Source: Enterobacter cloacae
GTDB taxonomy: Bacteria > Pseudomonadota > Gammaproteobacteria > Enterobacterales > Enterobacteriaceae
Direction: 5' to 3'
Assembly (NCBI GenBank): GCA_014169315.1
Contig: AP022133.1
Location: 3,286,001 to 3,350,000 of the forward strand
DNA length: 64,000 bases
The notes under the pieces were generated by a model. The model searched no databases and had not been told where the DNA came from. It saw only the letters and a program-made list of their open reading frames with translations. Of the stretch, positions 41,899 to 51,584 are shown one piece after another (position 1 is the stretch's first letter; each line of letters opens with the position of its first letter). A program made the position numbers and the translations under genes.

Positions 41899-43119
41899 GT
41901 GAAAACATCGCTAACATCGCCACTACCGTCAGACAGACAGAACACCACTGACATGCCCCGCAGCCTGATATGGCTGTTTTCCATCGCCAGCGGATTAAGC
42001 GTCGCTAACGTCTATTACGCACAGCCTTTGCTTGATGCGCTGGCCGGGGACTTCGGTATCAGTCACGCGGCTGTTGGCGGCGTTGTTACCGCCACGCAAC
42101 TCGGCTGCGCGCTGGCTTTGCTGTTCGTTGTTCCATTGGGGGACAACGTGGATCGCAAACGCCTGATGGCAATACAACTGTTGGCTCTTGTGGCCGCGCT
42201 GATATCCGTCGGCATAGCGCAGACTTCCTCAACCCTTTTGGCAGGCATGCTCGCCACCGGCATGTTGGGTACCGCAATGACGCAGGGGTTAATTGCTTAT
42301 GCCGCCAGCGCCGCGTCGCCCCATGAACAAGGGCGCGTCATTGGTGCGGCACAAGGTGGCGTGTTTATTGGCCTGTTACTCGCCAGAGTGTTCTCCGGCG
42401 GCATAAGTGACATAGCAGGCTGGCGCGGAGTATATCTCTGTGCCGCCGTGCTTATGGTCATCATCGCATTTCCACTGTGGTGGAAACTCCCCCGTCTGCC
42501 AGACGTTCCCACTGTAATGAGCTATCCGCAACTTATTGGCTCAATGCTGACCCTGCTACGGAAAGAAAAAGTGCTGCAAGTACGCGGCATACTGGCCTTG
42601 CTGATGTTTGCTGCGTTCAATATTTTCTGGAGCGCACTGGTGCTTCCACTGAGTTCGCCACCCTATAACTTCTCACATACCGCGATTGGGGCGTTTGGTC
42701 TGGCTGGCGTGGTGGGAGCACTTGCCGCTACCCGTGCAGGGCAATGGGCCGATCGGGGATATGCCCGGAACACCAGCGCGGCAGCGCTGGTCATCTTACT
42801 GTTAGCATGGTGGCCATTGTCGCTGATGGACCGCTCGCTCGGCATCCTGCTCATCGGCATCGTGTTGCTCGATTTGGGAGGACAAGCGCTGCACGTAACC
42901 AACCAAAGCCTGATCTTCCGCACCCGCCCCGAGGCACATAGCCGGCTGGTTGGCCTTTATATGCTTTTCTATGCCACCGGCAGCGGGTTTGGGGCGATAG
43001 GCACGACAATAACCTATGCCGCCGTTGGCTGGCAGGGTGTGTGCCTGCTCGGCGGAACGGTCAGCCTGCTCGCGCTACTGTTCTGGTGGATAACGCAAAA
43101 ATCCGTAGATCAGGCATAA
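41899..43119 (+). CDS. MFS transporter (DHA1-like)
   Basis: A 406-residue major facilitator protein with about 12 membrane segments. It has the motif VVPLGDNVDRKRLM between TM2 and TM3 (antiporter-type A-loop) and YYAQPLLDALAGDFG near the N-terminus, typical of drug/metabolite antiporters. The start chosen is GTG 41899, which has GAGG 8 bases upstream. TTG 41881 would add six residues, and ATG 41953 has no clear ribosome binding site. Its partner regulator is the divergent HxlR gene. Substrate unknown. Confidence 0.8.
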   Translation: MKTSLTSPLPSDRQNTTDMPRSLIWLFSIASGLSVANVYYAQPLLDALAGDFGISHAAVGGVVTATQLGCALALLFVVPLGDNVDRKRLMAIQLLALVAALISVGIAQTSSTLLAGMLATGMLGTAMTQGLIAYAASAASPHEQGRVIGAAQGGVFIGLLLARVFSGGISDIAGWRGVYLCAAVLMVIIAFPLWWKLPRLPDVPTVMSYPQLIGSMLTLLRKEKVLQVRGILALLMFAAFNIFWSALVLPLSSPPYNFSHTAIGAFGLAGVVGALAATRAGQWADRGYARNTSAAALVILLLAWWPLSLMDRSLGILLIGIVLLDLGGQALHVTNQSLIFRTRPEAHSRLVGLYMLFYATGSGFGAIGTTITYAAVGWQGVCLLGGTVSLLALLFWWITQKSVDQA

Positions 43120-43120
43120 A

Positions 43121-43176
43121 AAAACCCGCATTGATGAAAAGGCCCCATACAGCAGGTCACTCCATCTTGCGGGTTT
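43121..43176. terminator. Bidirectional terminator between the MFS gene and iolB
   Basis: Arms AAACCCGCA / TGCGGGTTT are separated by a 35-base centre that can form a smaller GATG/CATC hairpin. An A run on the left and TTT on the right suit termination from either side. Confidence 0.6.
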
Positions 43177-43184
43177 AACACGTA

Positions 43185-44009
43185 TCAGGACCGGTTGTGC
43201 GCGGGATAATCCTTGTTAATCCACGCGTGGTCATCCTCCCACGTGAACATCCATTTGCGCACCGGGCCTGCCATCACATTGAGATAATAGCTGTCATACC
43301 CGGCCATCGTCGCCACCGGGTGATAGCCCTTCGGCACCATGACCACGTCACGGTTATAGACCGCCATGCACTCATCCAGCGTTCTGTCGTCGGTGTAGAC
43401 GCGCTGCATGCAGAAACCCTGCTCCGGGTTGAGACGATGATAGTACGTCTCCTCCAGATAAGTTTCGTTTGGCGGATTATCCGTGTCGTGCTTGTGGCTC
43501 GGATACGAACTGGTACAGCCTTCGTTGGTCCAGACCTCCACCACCAGCAAACTGTCGGCAGGCTTATCTTCCGGCAGAATATTATGCACATAGCGCTGGT
43601 TATGGCCTTTTCCGCGCGCTTCACCGCCAATATCCTGTGGCGCGATCAGTCGCGTCGGGTACGTCCCTTTACCCGGTGCAGAACAGACCGCCAGCTCCAG
43701 CTTTGTCAACGCCTTCACCTGCACCGCTTCGTTCGGCGTAACGTAAACCGCCCAGGGTTTGATCCGCTCGAACGGGCTCATCCGCTCACCGATATCGCTA
43801 AACTGCGCCGTGGGAGTGCTGATGGCAGCGCGTCCGGCCACCAGCACCAGACAGCGCTCTTCACCGACAGCGGGCAGCGTCAGCGCCTGCCCCTCCTCCA
43901 GCTCATAAACGTCAAAGCCAACGAGCCCCCAGCCTGCACGTTCCGGCGTGACTGACTGCGTACAACCTTCCGCGTTGGGCTGCTGCCAGCGTGATAACAG
44001 ACGTGACAT
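43185..44009 (-). CDS. iolB: 5-deoxy-glucuronate isomerase IolB
   Basis: A 274-residue double-cupin enzyme that converts 5-deoxy-D-glucuronate to 2-deoxy-5-keto-D-gluconate in myo-inositol breakdown. The N-terminal ERAGWGLVGFDVYELEEGQ and the metal-site pattern SYPSHKHDTDNPP with YYHRLNPEQGFCMQRVY are visible. It is the last gene of the iol transcript, 9 bases after iolE. Confidence 0.93.
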   Translation of the reverse strand: MSRLLSRWQQPNAEGCTQSVTPERAGWGLVGFDVYELEEGQALTLPAVGEERCLVLVAGRAAISTPTAQFSDIGERMSPFERIKPWAVYVTPNEAVQVKALTKLELAVCSAPGKGTYPTRLIAPQDIGGEARGKGHNQRYVHNILPEDKPADSLLVVEVWTNEGCTSSYPSHKHDTDNPPNETYLEETYYHRLNPEQGFCMQRVYTDDRTLDECMAVYNRDVVMVPKGYHPVATMAGYDSYYLNVMAGPVRKWMFTWEDDHAWINKDYPAHNRS

Positions 44010-44018
44010 GTCACCTCC

Positions 44019-44909
44019 TCAGATAAGCCCGGCGTCACGCGCCAGGCGGCTCAGATTGTTATATCCCAGACGGGCATACGTGAGCGGGTGTGCGATAGCC
44101 GGATCCTGCTCAGCTTCCACCACCAGCCAGCCCTGATACTGGTTCGCTTTCAGCAATGCCATAATCGGCGGGTAGTTCACGCTGCCGTCGCCCGGCACGG
44201 TGAAAACGCCGCTCAGCACCGCATCCAGGAAGCTGGTTTTGCGATTTTTGACGTCGGCCAGCACGTCGGCACGGACATCTTTGCAGTGAACATGATTAAT
44301 GCGGGATGCCCAGCGCTGCGCGACCACCAGCGGATCGACGCCGGCAAAGGTCAGATGACCGGTATCCAGCAGTAGCCCAACCTCTTCACCAGTGTGAATC
44401 ATCAGGTTATCCACGTCTTCAGCGGACTCAATCACCGTCCCCATATGGTGATGATAGGCAATCTGAACGCCCTGCTGTTGCGTATAGCGGGCAAACGCGG
44501 TGAGCTTTTCTCCGTACTCTTTCCAGCGTTCCTGCGGGAAGCGGGGACGCAGGTGAACCGGGGTCTGCTGCTCGCCATGAATGCAGCCGCTCACTTCAGC
44601 GAAAACCAGCACCTTCGCGCCCAGTTCACGCAGTAACGTGAGGTGCGATTGCACGGCGGCAATCTCCTCCTCCACGCTGCGCTCCAGTAAACGACCGGAA
44701 TACCAGCCGGAGACCAGTTGTAAATCATGACGCTGCAGAATGGGGCCAAGCAGTCGCGCTTCACGCGGGAATTTGTTGCCCAGTTCGAAACCGGCAAACC
44801 CGGCCTCTTTTCCTTCGCTCAGACAGGTATCCAGTGGCGTCTCCGCGCCAAGAGAAGGCAAATCGTCGTTGGTCCATGTCAGCGGGTTAATGCCTAATTG
44901 CACAGTCAT
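44019..44909 (-). CDS. iolE: myo-inosose-2 dehydratase IolE
   Basis: A 296-residue xylose isomerase-like TIM barrel that dehydrates 2-keto-myo-inositol (scyllo-inosose). The N-terminus GINPLTWTNDDLPSLG is typical of IolE, and the metal-binding pocket shows AYHHHMGTVIE, LLLDTGHL and HVHCKDVR. Gap to iolC is 14 bases. Together with iolB it forms the end of the operon. Confidence 0.92.
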   Translation of the reverse strand: MTVQLGINPLTWTNDDLPSLGAETPLDTCLSEGKEAGFAGFELGNKFPREARLLGPILQRHDLQLVSGWYSGRLLERSVEEEIAAVQSHLTLLRELGAKVLVFAEVSGCIHGEQQTPVHLRPRFPQERWKEYGEKLTAFARYTQQQGVQIAYHHHMGTVIESAEDVDNLMIHTGEEVGLLLDTGHLTFAGVDPLVVAQRWASRINHVHCKDVRADVLADVKNRKTSFLDAVLSGVFTVPGDGSVNYPPIMALLKANQYQGWLVVEAEQDPAIAHPLTYARLGYNNLSRLARDAGLI

Positions 44910-44923
44910 CTTTGTCTCCTGAA

Positions 44924-46828
44924 TTATGCTTGTCCGCGCTCACGCCACCAGGCGATAAGCTGCAGGTAGTTGTCCCGGATGCGCGCGACCAGCTGCGCAT
45001 CATCAATATCGTGTTTCAGCCACGCGCGGGAGGCATCGCCAAACAGCGTGCGCCCCACGGCAAACCCTTTCACCAGCGCCTGACCGGCGGCGGCTTTGAA
45101 ATCGGCACGCAGTTGCTCTGCCGGCGCATCAAGCCCGAGGATCACCACGCCGCGACAGTGCGGGTCACGGCGTTCAATGATCTCGCCCAGCGCCGTCCAG
45201 CCAGCGGAAGAGAGCGGCGGCAGTTTCCACCAGTCGGGGTAAATCCCCAGGTTGTAGAAGCGGGAAATGGCACGCAGATACAGCTCGTCACTGCGCGGCA
45301 TGCTGGCAGGCAGGATCACCTCCAGCAGCAGCTCATGCCCGGACTGGCAGCAGGCGTGGTACACCTCGGCGATTTTCTGCTCCTGCTCCAGACGCAGGCC
45401 ATGCGCATCTTCCGGATGGAAAAAGACCAGGCATTTCACCACATGTTCCTGCGGCCAGCTGATGAGCTGGGTACCGATATTGCCGTGCTCCATCTCCAGT
45501 GGACGGGAACCTGGCAGCTCAATCGGACGGCCAATCCACCAGCCTTCACCGGTAATCGAATTCAGCGCGTCCTGACCAAAGGTACCGTCACACAGCAACC
45601 CGGCTTTACCTTCCAGCCCGGCGCAGTTTGCCGCCTCGCGGCTGGCCTGCAGGATCAGCTGCTTCAGCGCCGGAATACGCTTCAGAGACGCACCGCACTG
45701 CATCGCCATTTCTTCAAGCTGGCTACGGTGATCGAAGGCCATGACGCACAGCTCCGGCCATTGACGCCGACGGGTCGTGACGCGGTGCAGATGGTTGAGA
45801 TGCGGGTCGAGGTCGGGACGCGGTACCTGCGCTGCACGGGAAAGGTAATCATCCAGCTCAATTTTGCCCGGCATTGCGGGGGCACAACCGTGGCGCGACA
45901 CCACCAGCGCCCCACAGGCGTTAGCATAGCGGCACGCCTGCTCCCAGCCCTCATCGTTAAGATAACCACGCAGCAGGCCAGACATAAATGCATCCCCCGC
46001 GCCGAGCACATTCAGCACTTCAACGCGCACGCCGGTCACCGTCAGGCCATCATCCAGACGTGGCGGAATGGCATCGGTATAAACCGAGCAACCCAGCGCG
46101 CCGCGTTTGCAGACCAGCGTAGCCTTACTTACCGCGCGAACCTGTACCAGCGCCTGCAACGTATCGGTGCTGCCGCCCGCGATATGGAACTCCTCTTCGG
46201 TGCCGACAATCACGTCAAACAGATGCAGCACCTCCTGCAGCTCGCGGGTCACCTTATCGGCAGCAATAAAGCGCGTTTCGCCGTCACCTAATGAGGTCAG
46301 CCCCCACAGTACCGGGCGATAGTCGATATCCAGTACCGTGCGCAGACCGTGCCGACGGGCGTAGTTCAGCGCCGTCAGTACCGCTTCGCGCGTTTGCGGA
46401 TGAGAAAGATGCGTCCCGGTGATGGCAAGACAACGTGCGGAAGCGATGTACTGTTCATCTACATCGCTGGCGGTAATCGCCATATCCGCGCAGTTATCGC
46501 GGTAAAAAATCAGTGGAAAGGTGTCCCGGTCTTTAATGCCGAGTAGCACCAGCGCCGTCAGGCGTTCTTTATCGGTAATCAGATGGCTGGTATCGCAGCC
46601 CACCTGGTTTAACTCTTCGCGCAGGAAGCGCCCCATATGTTCATCGCCGACGCGCGCCAGCATCGACGAGCGTAAGCCCTGGCGCGCCGTGCCGTACGCC
46701 ACGTTGCCGGACGAACCGCCGAGATATTTCGCAAAGCTCGACACATCCTCCAGCCGCGCGCCAATCTGCTGGCTGTAGAGGTCAACCGCCACGCGGCCCA
46801 TGCATATCACATCAAACTGCTTTTCCAC
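44924..46828 (-). CDS. iolC: IolC: 5-dehydro-2-deoxygluconokinase fused to a DUF2090 aldolase-like domain
   Basis: A 634-residue fusion. Residues about 1-325 are a PfkB kinase: CMGRVAVDLYSQQIG, GGSSGNVAYG and the catalytic loop NVLGAGDAFMSG. The rest (about 335-634) is a DUF2090 domain (WPELCVMAFDHRSQLEEMA..., WWKLPPL). This fusion is annotated in enterics as bifunctional kinase and 2-deoxy-5-keto-6-phosphogluconate aldolase, so it would give DHAP and malonate semialdehyde and replace IolJ. That second role is inferred; no separate iolJ is in the window. Length is about twice the B. subtilis IolC. Confidence 0.92.
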   Translation of the reverse strand: MEKQFDVICMGRVAVDLYSQQIGARLEDVSSFAKYLGGSSGNVAYGTARQGLRSSMLARVGDEHMGRFLREELNQVGCDTSHLITDKERLTALVLLGIKDRDTFPLIFYRDNCADMAITASDVDEQYIASARCLAITGTHLSHPQTREAVLTALNYARRHGLRTVLDIDYRPVLWGLTSLGDGETRFIAADKVTRELQEVLHLFDVIVGTEEEFHIAGGSTDTLQALVQVRAVSKATLVCKRGALGCSVYTDAIPPRLDDGLTVTGVRVEVLNVLGAGDAFMSGLLRGYLNDEGWEQACRYANACGALVVSRHGCAPAMPGKIELDDYLSRAAQVPRPDLDPHLNHLHRVTTRRRQWPELCVMAFDHRSQLEEMAMQCGASLKRIPALKQLILQASREAANCAGLEGKAGLLCDGTFGQDALNSITGEGWWIGRPIELPGSRPLEMEHGNIGTQLISWPQEHVVKCLVFFHPEDAHGLRLEQEQKIAEVYHACCQSGHELLLEVILPASMPRSDELYLRAISRFYNLGIYPDWWKLPPLSSAGWTALGEIIERRDPHCRGVVILGLDAPAEQLRADFKAAAGQALVKGFAVGRTLFGDASRAWLKHDIDDAQLVARIRDNYLQLIAWWRERGQA

Positions 46829-46840
46829 GTTGATACCTCT

Positions 46841-47974
46841 TCAGACAATGTCGTTCACGTTCAGCCAGCGGCCTTGCTGGTGTGAGAGTGCAATGGCGTC
46901 AAGTACGCGTGACACCTTCCAGCCCTCTTCGAAGTCCGGCCACATCGGCGTACCGGTGGCAATGCCGTCCACCAGGTCACGCACTTCCACGGTTTTTTGA
47001 TCGTTAAAACCGATACCATGCCCTGCCCCCATACAAAATGCGCCATAGTCCGGGTGCGACGGGCCAACGAGCAACGTGCGGAACCCCTGGCGGTTGACCG
47101 GATCGTCATGCAGGTAAAGTTTCAGTTCCGCCATCCGCTCCTGGGTAAAACTGATGGCTCCTTTGGTACCGGTGATCACATACGACAGCCCCATCTTGCG
47201 GCCACAGGCGACACGGGAGGTTTCAATGACCCCCTGCGCCCCGCCCGCGAAACGCACCATCGCATGAGCCTGATCCTCGTTTTCCACCGCGATCATTTCC
47301 GCCGAACCGACCTTCGCCGGGCGCTCCGGCACCACAATCTTCAGGTCACCACAGACCTGCTCAATATCACCGACCAGATAGTGCGCCATGTTGACAATAT
47401 GCGCCGCCAGATCGCCCAGCGCCCCCAGCCCTGCCGTCTCTTTAAAACAGTGCCAGTGAATGGGGGAAAGCGGGTCGGCCATGTAGTCTTCGTTGTGCGT
47501 GCCGTAGAAGTGGATCACCTCGCCAATTTCTCCGCGCGCAATAATCTCTTTCGCCAGCTGTGCCGTCGGGTTTTTCATGTAGTTGAAACCCACCAGCGTT
47601 TTCACCCCTGCCCGTTCGGCGGCCTCGACCATTTCACGCGCATCGTGGGCATTCAGCGCCAGCGGCTTTTCCGAATAAACGTGTTTGCCGTGGCGAATCG
47701 CTTCCAGCGCCATCTCCTTATGCAGATGGTTGGGCGAGCAAATGTCCACCACGTCGATGGCCGGATCCGCCACCAGCGCGCGCCAGTCACCGGTAGAGCG
47801 GTTAAAGCCAAACGCCTGCGCCCGTTCGGCCGCCAGTTCCGGGGTCACTTCCGCCACCATTTCGCGTACCAGTTTGCCGCGCAGGTTAAACACCGTCGGT
47901 GCCTGGGCATAGGCAATGGCATGTGCCTTGCCGATATACCCGGTACCGATGAGTCCAATGCGTACTTCTTTCAT
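46841..47974 (-). CDS. Gfo/Idh/MocA family oxidoreductase of the iol locus
   Basis: A 377-residue NAD(P)-dependent dehydrogenase. Rossmann motif IGLIGTGYIGKAHA, the dinucleotide/substrate Lys motif YSEKPLAL (about residue 98), and a later Asp-His pair in GDLAAHIVNMAHYL. It is distinct from the IolG-type gene at 51585. It could act on scyllo-inositol or another inositol isomer, or a related sugar, as IolU/IolW/IolX do; which one is not visible from sequence. The spacing to both neighbours is 10-12 bases. Confidence 0.85.
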   Translation of the reverse strand: MKEVRIGLIGTGYIGKAHAIAYAQAPTVFNLRGKLVREMVAEVTPELAAERAQAFGFNRSTGDWRALVADPAIDVVDICSPNHLHKEMALEAIRHGKHVYSEKPLALNAHDAREMVEAAERAGVKTLVGFNYMKNPTAQLAKEIIARGEIGEVIHFYGTHNEDYMADPLSPIHWHCFKETAGLGALGDLAAHIVNMAHYLVGDIEQVCGDLKIVVPERPAKVGSAEMIAVENEDQAHAMVRFAGGAQGVIETSRVACGRKMGLSYVITGTKGAISFTQERMAELKLYLHDDPVNRQGFRTLLVGPSHPDYGAFCMGAGHGIGFNDQKTVEVRDLVDGIATGTPMWPDFEEGWKVSRVLDAIALSHQQGRWLNVNDIV

Positions 47975-47984
47975 TATTTATCCC

Positions 47985-49013
47985 TCACAATGCGCCGCGA
48001 CGGCTCTTGGCATAGGTATCAAATGCCACAGCCAGAACGATAATTAACCCGGTAATAATTTGCTGGTAGTAGGCCGAGACGTTCATCAGTACCAGGCCGT
48101 TAATCAGAATGCCCATAATGATCGAGCCGATGATGGTGCCGCCGATACGTCCGTAGCCGCCCATCAGCGAAGTCCCGCCGATCACCACCGAGGCAATGAC
48201 GCGCAGCTCAAATGAGATCCCGGCCACCGCTTCCGCACTCCCCAGACGCGCGCTGAGGATAAAGCCCGCCAGCCCCGCCAGACAGCCAATCAGCACGTAG
48301 ACGCTCACCAACACCCGCTTCACATTGACCCCGGCCAGGCGCGCCGCCTCCGGGTTGCCACCGATGGCGTACACAAAGCGCCCCCAGCGGGTTTTATGCA
48401 GTGCCAGATAACCGCCAATGGCGACCAGAGCAAAGATCCAGATTGGAATCGAAATGCCGAGCAGCTCGCCACGCCCCCACCAGCGGTAGCCCGGGTCGAA
48501 ACCGGCAATCGGTGCGCCGTCGTTAATCACCAGCGTCAGACCACGCCAGATGGTCATCCCGCCGAGAGTGACGATAAACGGCGGCAGACGCAGGCGCGTC
48601 ACGCCAAGACCGTGCAGGAAGCCAATGGCAGTCCCCATTGCCAGACAAATCCCCAGCCCAATCAGCCAGCTCATGCCGCCCCAGGCGTTGGGATCGACGG
48701 TGGTGAAGTTGTCACCCTTAATCACATACGCGGCAGTCATGGCGCAGACCGCCAGAATGGACCCCACGGACAGGTCAATCCCGGCGGTCAGAATGACGAA
48801 GGTCATCCCCACGGCCATGATCCCGTAGATAGACACTTCGGTCAGGATATTGAAAATATTGCGTTCAGAGAGAAAATTGCTGTTCTGCAACTGAAAGAAA
48901 ATCAGCAGCAGGATCATGAAAATCAACACCCCGAAGCGCTCAAAAAAGGCGATGGGATCGATGCGCCCGGCGCGTTTAACCGGAACCTGCGTTTTAGAAA
49001 TCATTTGCGTCAT
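47985..49013 (-). CDS. Sugar/inositol ABC transporter permease
   Basis: A 342-residue RbsC/XylH-type (BPD_transp_2) permease with about nine membrane segments. Motifs: [19 protein letters not shown] and [16 protein letters not shown], the coupling region. It forms an importer with the ATPase and binding protein genes upstream. myo-Inositol is the likely substrate, from context and similarity to inositol IatP proteins. Confidence 0.9.
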   Translation of the reverse strand: MTQMISKTQVPVKRAGRIDPIAFFERFGVLIFMILLLIFFQLQNSNFLSERNIFNILTEVSIYGIMAVGMTFVILTAGIDLSVGSILAVCAMTAAYVIKGDNFTTVDPNAWGGMSWLIGLGICLAMGTAIGFLHGLGVTRLRLPPFIVTLGGMTIWRGLTLVINDGAPIAGFDPGYRWWGRGELLGISIPIWIFALVAIGGYLALHKTRWGRFVYAIGGNPEAARLAGVNVKRVLVSVYVLIGCLAGLAGFILSARLGSAEAVAGISFELRVIASVVIGGTSLMGGYGRIGGTIIGSIIMGILINGLVLMNVSAYYQQIITGLIIVLAVAFDTYAKSRRGAL

Positions 49014-49024
49014 GAGAAACTCCG

Positions 49025-50572
49025 TTATGCCGCGTTCAGGGCGTTGTGGTTGATGGCCATCATCGTCATAAGCCGCTCTTCACTGGCGTCGTCGCCGTGG
49101 ATCTCGCCGGTAACCCGGCCTTCACTCAGGGTGATGATCCGGTCAGAAACCGCCATCACCTCAGGCAGATCGGAGGAGATCACGATCACCGCCACGCCTT
49201 TTTTTGCCATATCAAACAGCACCTGATGCACTTCCGATTTGGTGCCAACGTCAATGCCTCGCGTCGGCTCATCAACGATCAGCACGCGCGGGTTCAGCGC
49301 CATGCAGCGTGCGAGGATCACTTTTTGTTGATTCCCGCCGGAGAGCTTACGTACCTCCTGCTCGCTGTTGACCATCTTGATTTGCAACGCCTGACGGTAA
49401 GACTCAATCAGGTCGTCCTCTTTGCGGGTGTTGACGAACCAGCGCCAGTGCAGCAATGAAGAGAGGCAGGAGAGTGACAGGTTGTCGCGAATTGACAGGC
49501 CCAGCACCGCGCCCTCTTTTTTACGATCTTCCGGCACCAGCGCCACGCCCTGATCCAGTGCGTAAAGCGGGTCGCGCGGCTGATACGGTACGCCGTCCAG
49601 TTCAAACACACCGGAGGTAAAGGCGTCGGCACCAAACAGGCAGCGCGCCACTTCGGTTCGCCCGGCCCCCACCAGCCCGGCAATCCCCAGCACTTCGCCA
49701 GCATGAACGTGGAAGCTGATGTCATGCAGCGCAATGCCATGTGGATCCAGCGGCGGCTTTTCACGGCTCAGCCCCTTCACCGCCAGACGAATGGGTTTGT
49801 CTTCATGATGCGTTTCGCTGGAAGGGCGACGGTTAAAGGCCACGTCGCGTCCTACCATCAGGCGGATCAACTGCTCTACGGTGGTATCCGCGACCGCCCC
49901 GGAGCCAGTGAAGCGGCCATCCTGGAAAACGGTAAACCGATCGCAAAGCTGAAAGACTTCGTGCAGACGGTGAGTGACATAAATAATGCTCACGCCACGG
50001 CTTTTAAGCTCCCGCACCACGCGGTGCAGGCTCTCCACCTCGCTGTCACTCAGGGCTGCGGAAGGCTCGTCCATAATGATCAGTCTGGCGTTCAGCGTCA
50101 GCGCCCGGGCGATTTCCACCATCTGCTGCTGGGCCACGCTCAGACGAGCAACAGGCGTAGTCGGCGCAACGTTCAGCTGCAGGTAATCGAGAATGACCTG
50201 CGCTTCCTGATTTACCGCCTTCTCGTCGACAATCAGGTTACGCTTGCGCGGCTCGCGGCCCAGGAACATATTTTCCGCGACGGTCATATTGGGCAGCAGG
50301 TTAAATTCCTGATAGATAGTGATAATGCCCTTGTTCTGCCGCGCCACCGGAGAATCATCCACTGGCAGCGTTTCGCCGTTGAACCAGATATCCCCGCGCG
50401 TTTGCGGCTGTGCGCCCGCAAGTGCTTTCAACAGCGTGGACTTTCCCGCTCCGTTTTCACCCAGCAGAGCGTGAATTTCTCCGCTGCCGACGGTCAACTG
50501 AGCGCTGCTCAGCGCCCAGACGCCGGAAAAGCTTTTTGCCAGGTCGGTCACTTTCAGTAAGGGTTGCGACAT
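49025..50572 (-). CDS. Sugar/inositol ABC transporter ATP-binding protein
   Basis: A 515-residue duplicated ATPase of the RbsA/MglA type. First half: Walker A GENGAGKSTLLK, signature LSVAQQQMVEIARAL, Walker B LIIMDEPSAAL. Second half: degenerate Walker A GLVGAGRTEVAR, signature LSGGNQQKVILARC, Walker B VLIVDEPTRGID. ATG 50572 follows GAGGAG 8-11 bases upstream; codons further up are unlikely. A 9-bp stem hairpin sits in the gap to the binding-protein gene. Confidence 0.92.
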   Translation of the reverse strand: MSQPLLKVTDLAKSFSGVWALSSAQLTVGSGEIHALLGENGAGKSTLLKALAGAQPQTRGDIWFNGETLPVDDSPVARQNKGIITIYQEFNLLPNMTVAENMFLGREPRKRNLIVDEKAVNQEAQVILDYLQLNVAPTTPVARLSVAQQQMVEIARALTLNARLIIMDEPSAALSDSEVESLHRVVRELKSRGVSIIYVTHRLHEVFQLCDRFTVFQDGRFTGSGAVADTTVEQLIRLMVGRDVAFNRRPSSETHHEDKPIRLAVKGLSREKPPLDPHGIALHDISFHVHAGEVLGIAGLVGAGRTEVARCLFGADAFTSGVFELDGVPYQPRDPLYALDQGVALVPEDRKKEGAVLGLSIRDNLSLSCLSSLLHWRWFVNTRKEDDLIESYRQALQIKMVNSEQEVRKLSGGNQQKVILARCMALNPRVLIVDEPTRGIDVGTKSEVHQVLFDMAKKGVAVIVISSDLPEVMAVSDRIITLSEGRVTGEIHGDDASEERLMTMMAINHNALNAA

Positions 50573-50592
50573 CAGTCTGCTCCTCCTCATAA

Positions 50593-50615
50593 GGAGCCGC
50601 CGCTGGGGCGGCTCC
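50593..50615 (-). terminator. Hairpin between the binding protein and ATPase genes
   Basis: Perfect 9-bp stem GGAGCCGCC / GGCGGCTCC with a 5-base loop and no T run. Such stem-loops often raise the level of the upstream binding-protein message relative to the ATPase and permease by protecting its 3' end, so it is probably not a full terminator. Confidence 0.65.
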
Positions 50616-50622
50616 GAATATG

Positions 50623-51552
50623 TTAGTTACCGGCCTCACCGATACGCTCAGCCTGCTGCAGGTTCTCTTTGGTGATAAGCGTTGGTGGGTAGTCAGCACC
50701 GGTGATCGCTTTCTTCTCACGCACGTTCGCCACCAGCTGGCTCATCGCCGTTTGTACCGCGAAACCCGGACGCTGATCGGCTGTCACCGCCAGCCAACCG
50801 TCGCGCACGCGGGCCAGCGCTTCAGGCACCGCATCAAAGCCGGTGACAAGAATTTCACCCGGCTTCACGCCCTGCCCTTGCAGGGCTTCAATCGCGCCCA
50901 GCGCCATATCGTCGTTCGCAGAGAGGATCACCTGAGGGCGTTTTGGCAGCGACGGCAGTACGCTTTCCACAATGCGCATGCCTTCAGAGCGCATCCAGTT
51001 ACCGGTCTGATCGGCGACGATCTTGTACTTATCGCCCCCCGCTTTCAGGCTGTCGCGAATGCCTTTGGTGCGCTCGATGTTAGAGGAGGAACCTGGCTGA
51101 CCGGTCAGCAGAATGATGTCTGCCCCGTTGGGGAATTTGGTTTTGACGAAGTCGCCAATCGCCTGCCCCCCTTTATAGTTGTTAGCGCCAAAGTGCGGCA
51201 CTTTCTTCTGGCTGTCGACGGAGCGGTCGAGCGTGACGATAGGCAGTTTCGCATCCTGAATTTCATCTACCGCGCTGGAAACGGCGTTCACGTCATTCGG
51301 GGAGACGATGAATCCCTGCGCCCCACGGGTGATGGCATTTTCCAGGTCAGCCACCTGCTTCGGCGAACTTCCCTGACCATCCAGCACCTGCAGGTTCACC
51401 CCCATTTCTTTCGCCGCTTTCACTGCCGTGCGCTGCATGTGGACTTCAAACGGCATGGCCAGGTTTGGCGTACTGAATACGATTTGCTCGCTTTCGGCCA
51501 TTGCTGCCCCGGATGTCATGGCGATGAGGGCGGCTAAGATCAGTTTTTTCAT
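50623..51552 (-). CDS. Periplasmic inositol/sugar-binding protein of the ABC importer
   Basis: A 309-residue substrate-binding protein of the ribose-binding class (Peripla_BP_4). The signal peptide MKKLILAALIAMTSGAAMA is cut before ESEQIVFS. It has the type I fold: LAMPFEVHMQRT, VTLDRSVD, and ILVTGFDAVPEAL. Inositol is inferred from the setting in the iol operon and from IbpA/IatB homologs. The spacing to iolG is 32 bases. Confidence 0.9.
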   Translation of the reverse strand: MKKLILAALIAMTSGAAMAESEQIVFSTPNLAMPFEVHMQRTAVKAAKEMGVNLQVLDGQGSSPKQVADLENAITRGAQGFIVSPNDVNAVSSAVDEIQDAKLPIVTLDRSVDSQKKVPHFGANNYKGGQAIGDFVKTKFPNGADIILLTGQPGSSSNIERTKGIRDSLKAGGDKYKIVADQTGNWMRSEGMRIVESVLPSLPKRPQVILSANDDMALGAIEALQGQGVKPGEILVTGFDAVPEALARVRDGWLAVTADQRPGFAVQTAMSQLVANVREKKAITGADYPPTLITKENLQQAERIGEAGN

Positions 51553-51584
51553 TATTATGTCTCTCTGTGTAGGGTTGTTGTGGT

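Noticed and set aside
44912..46291. A 459-codon open frame antisense to iolC
   Set aside because: Shadow frame in a GC-rich gene; iolC has clear PfkB and DUF2090 motifs.
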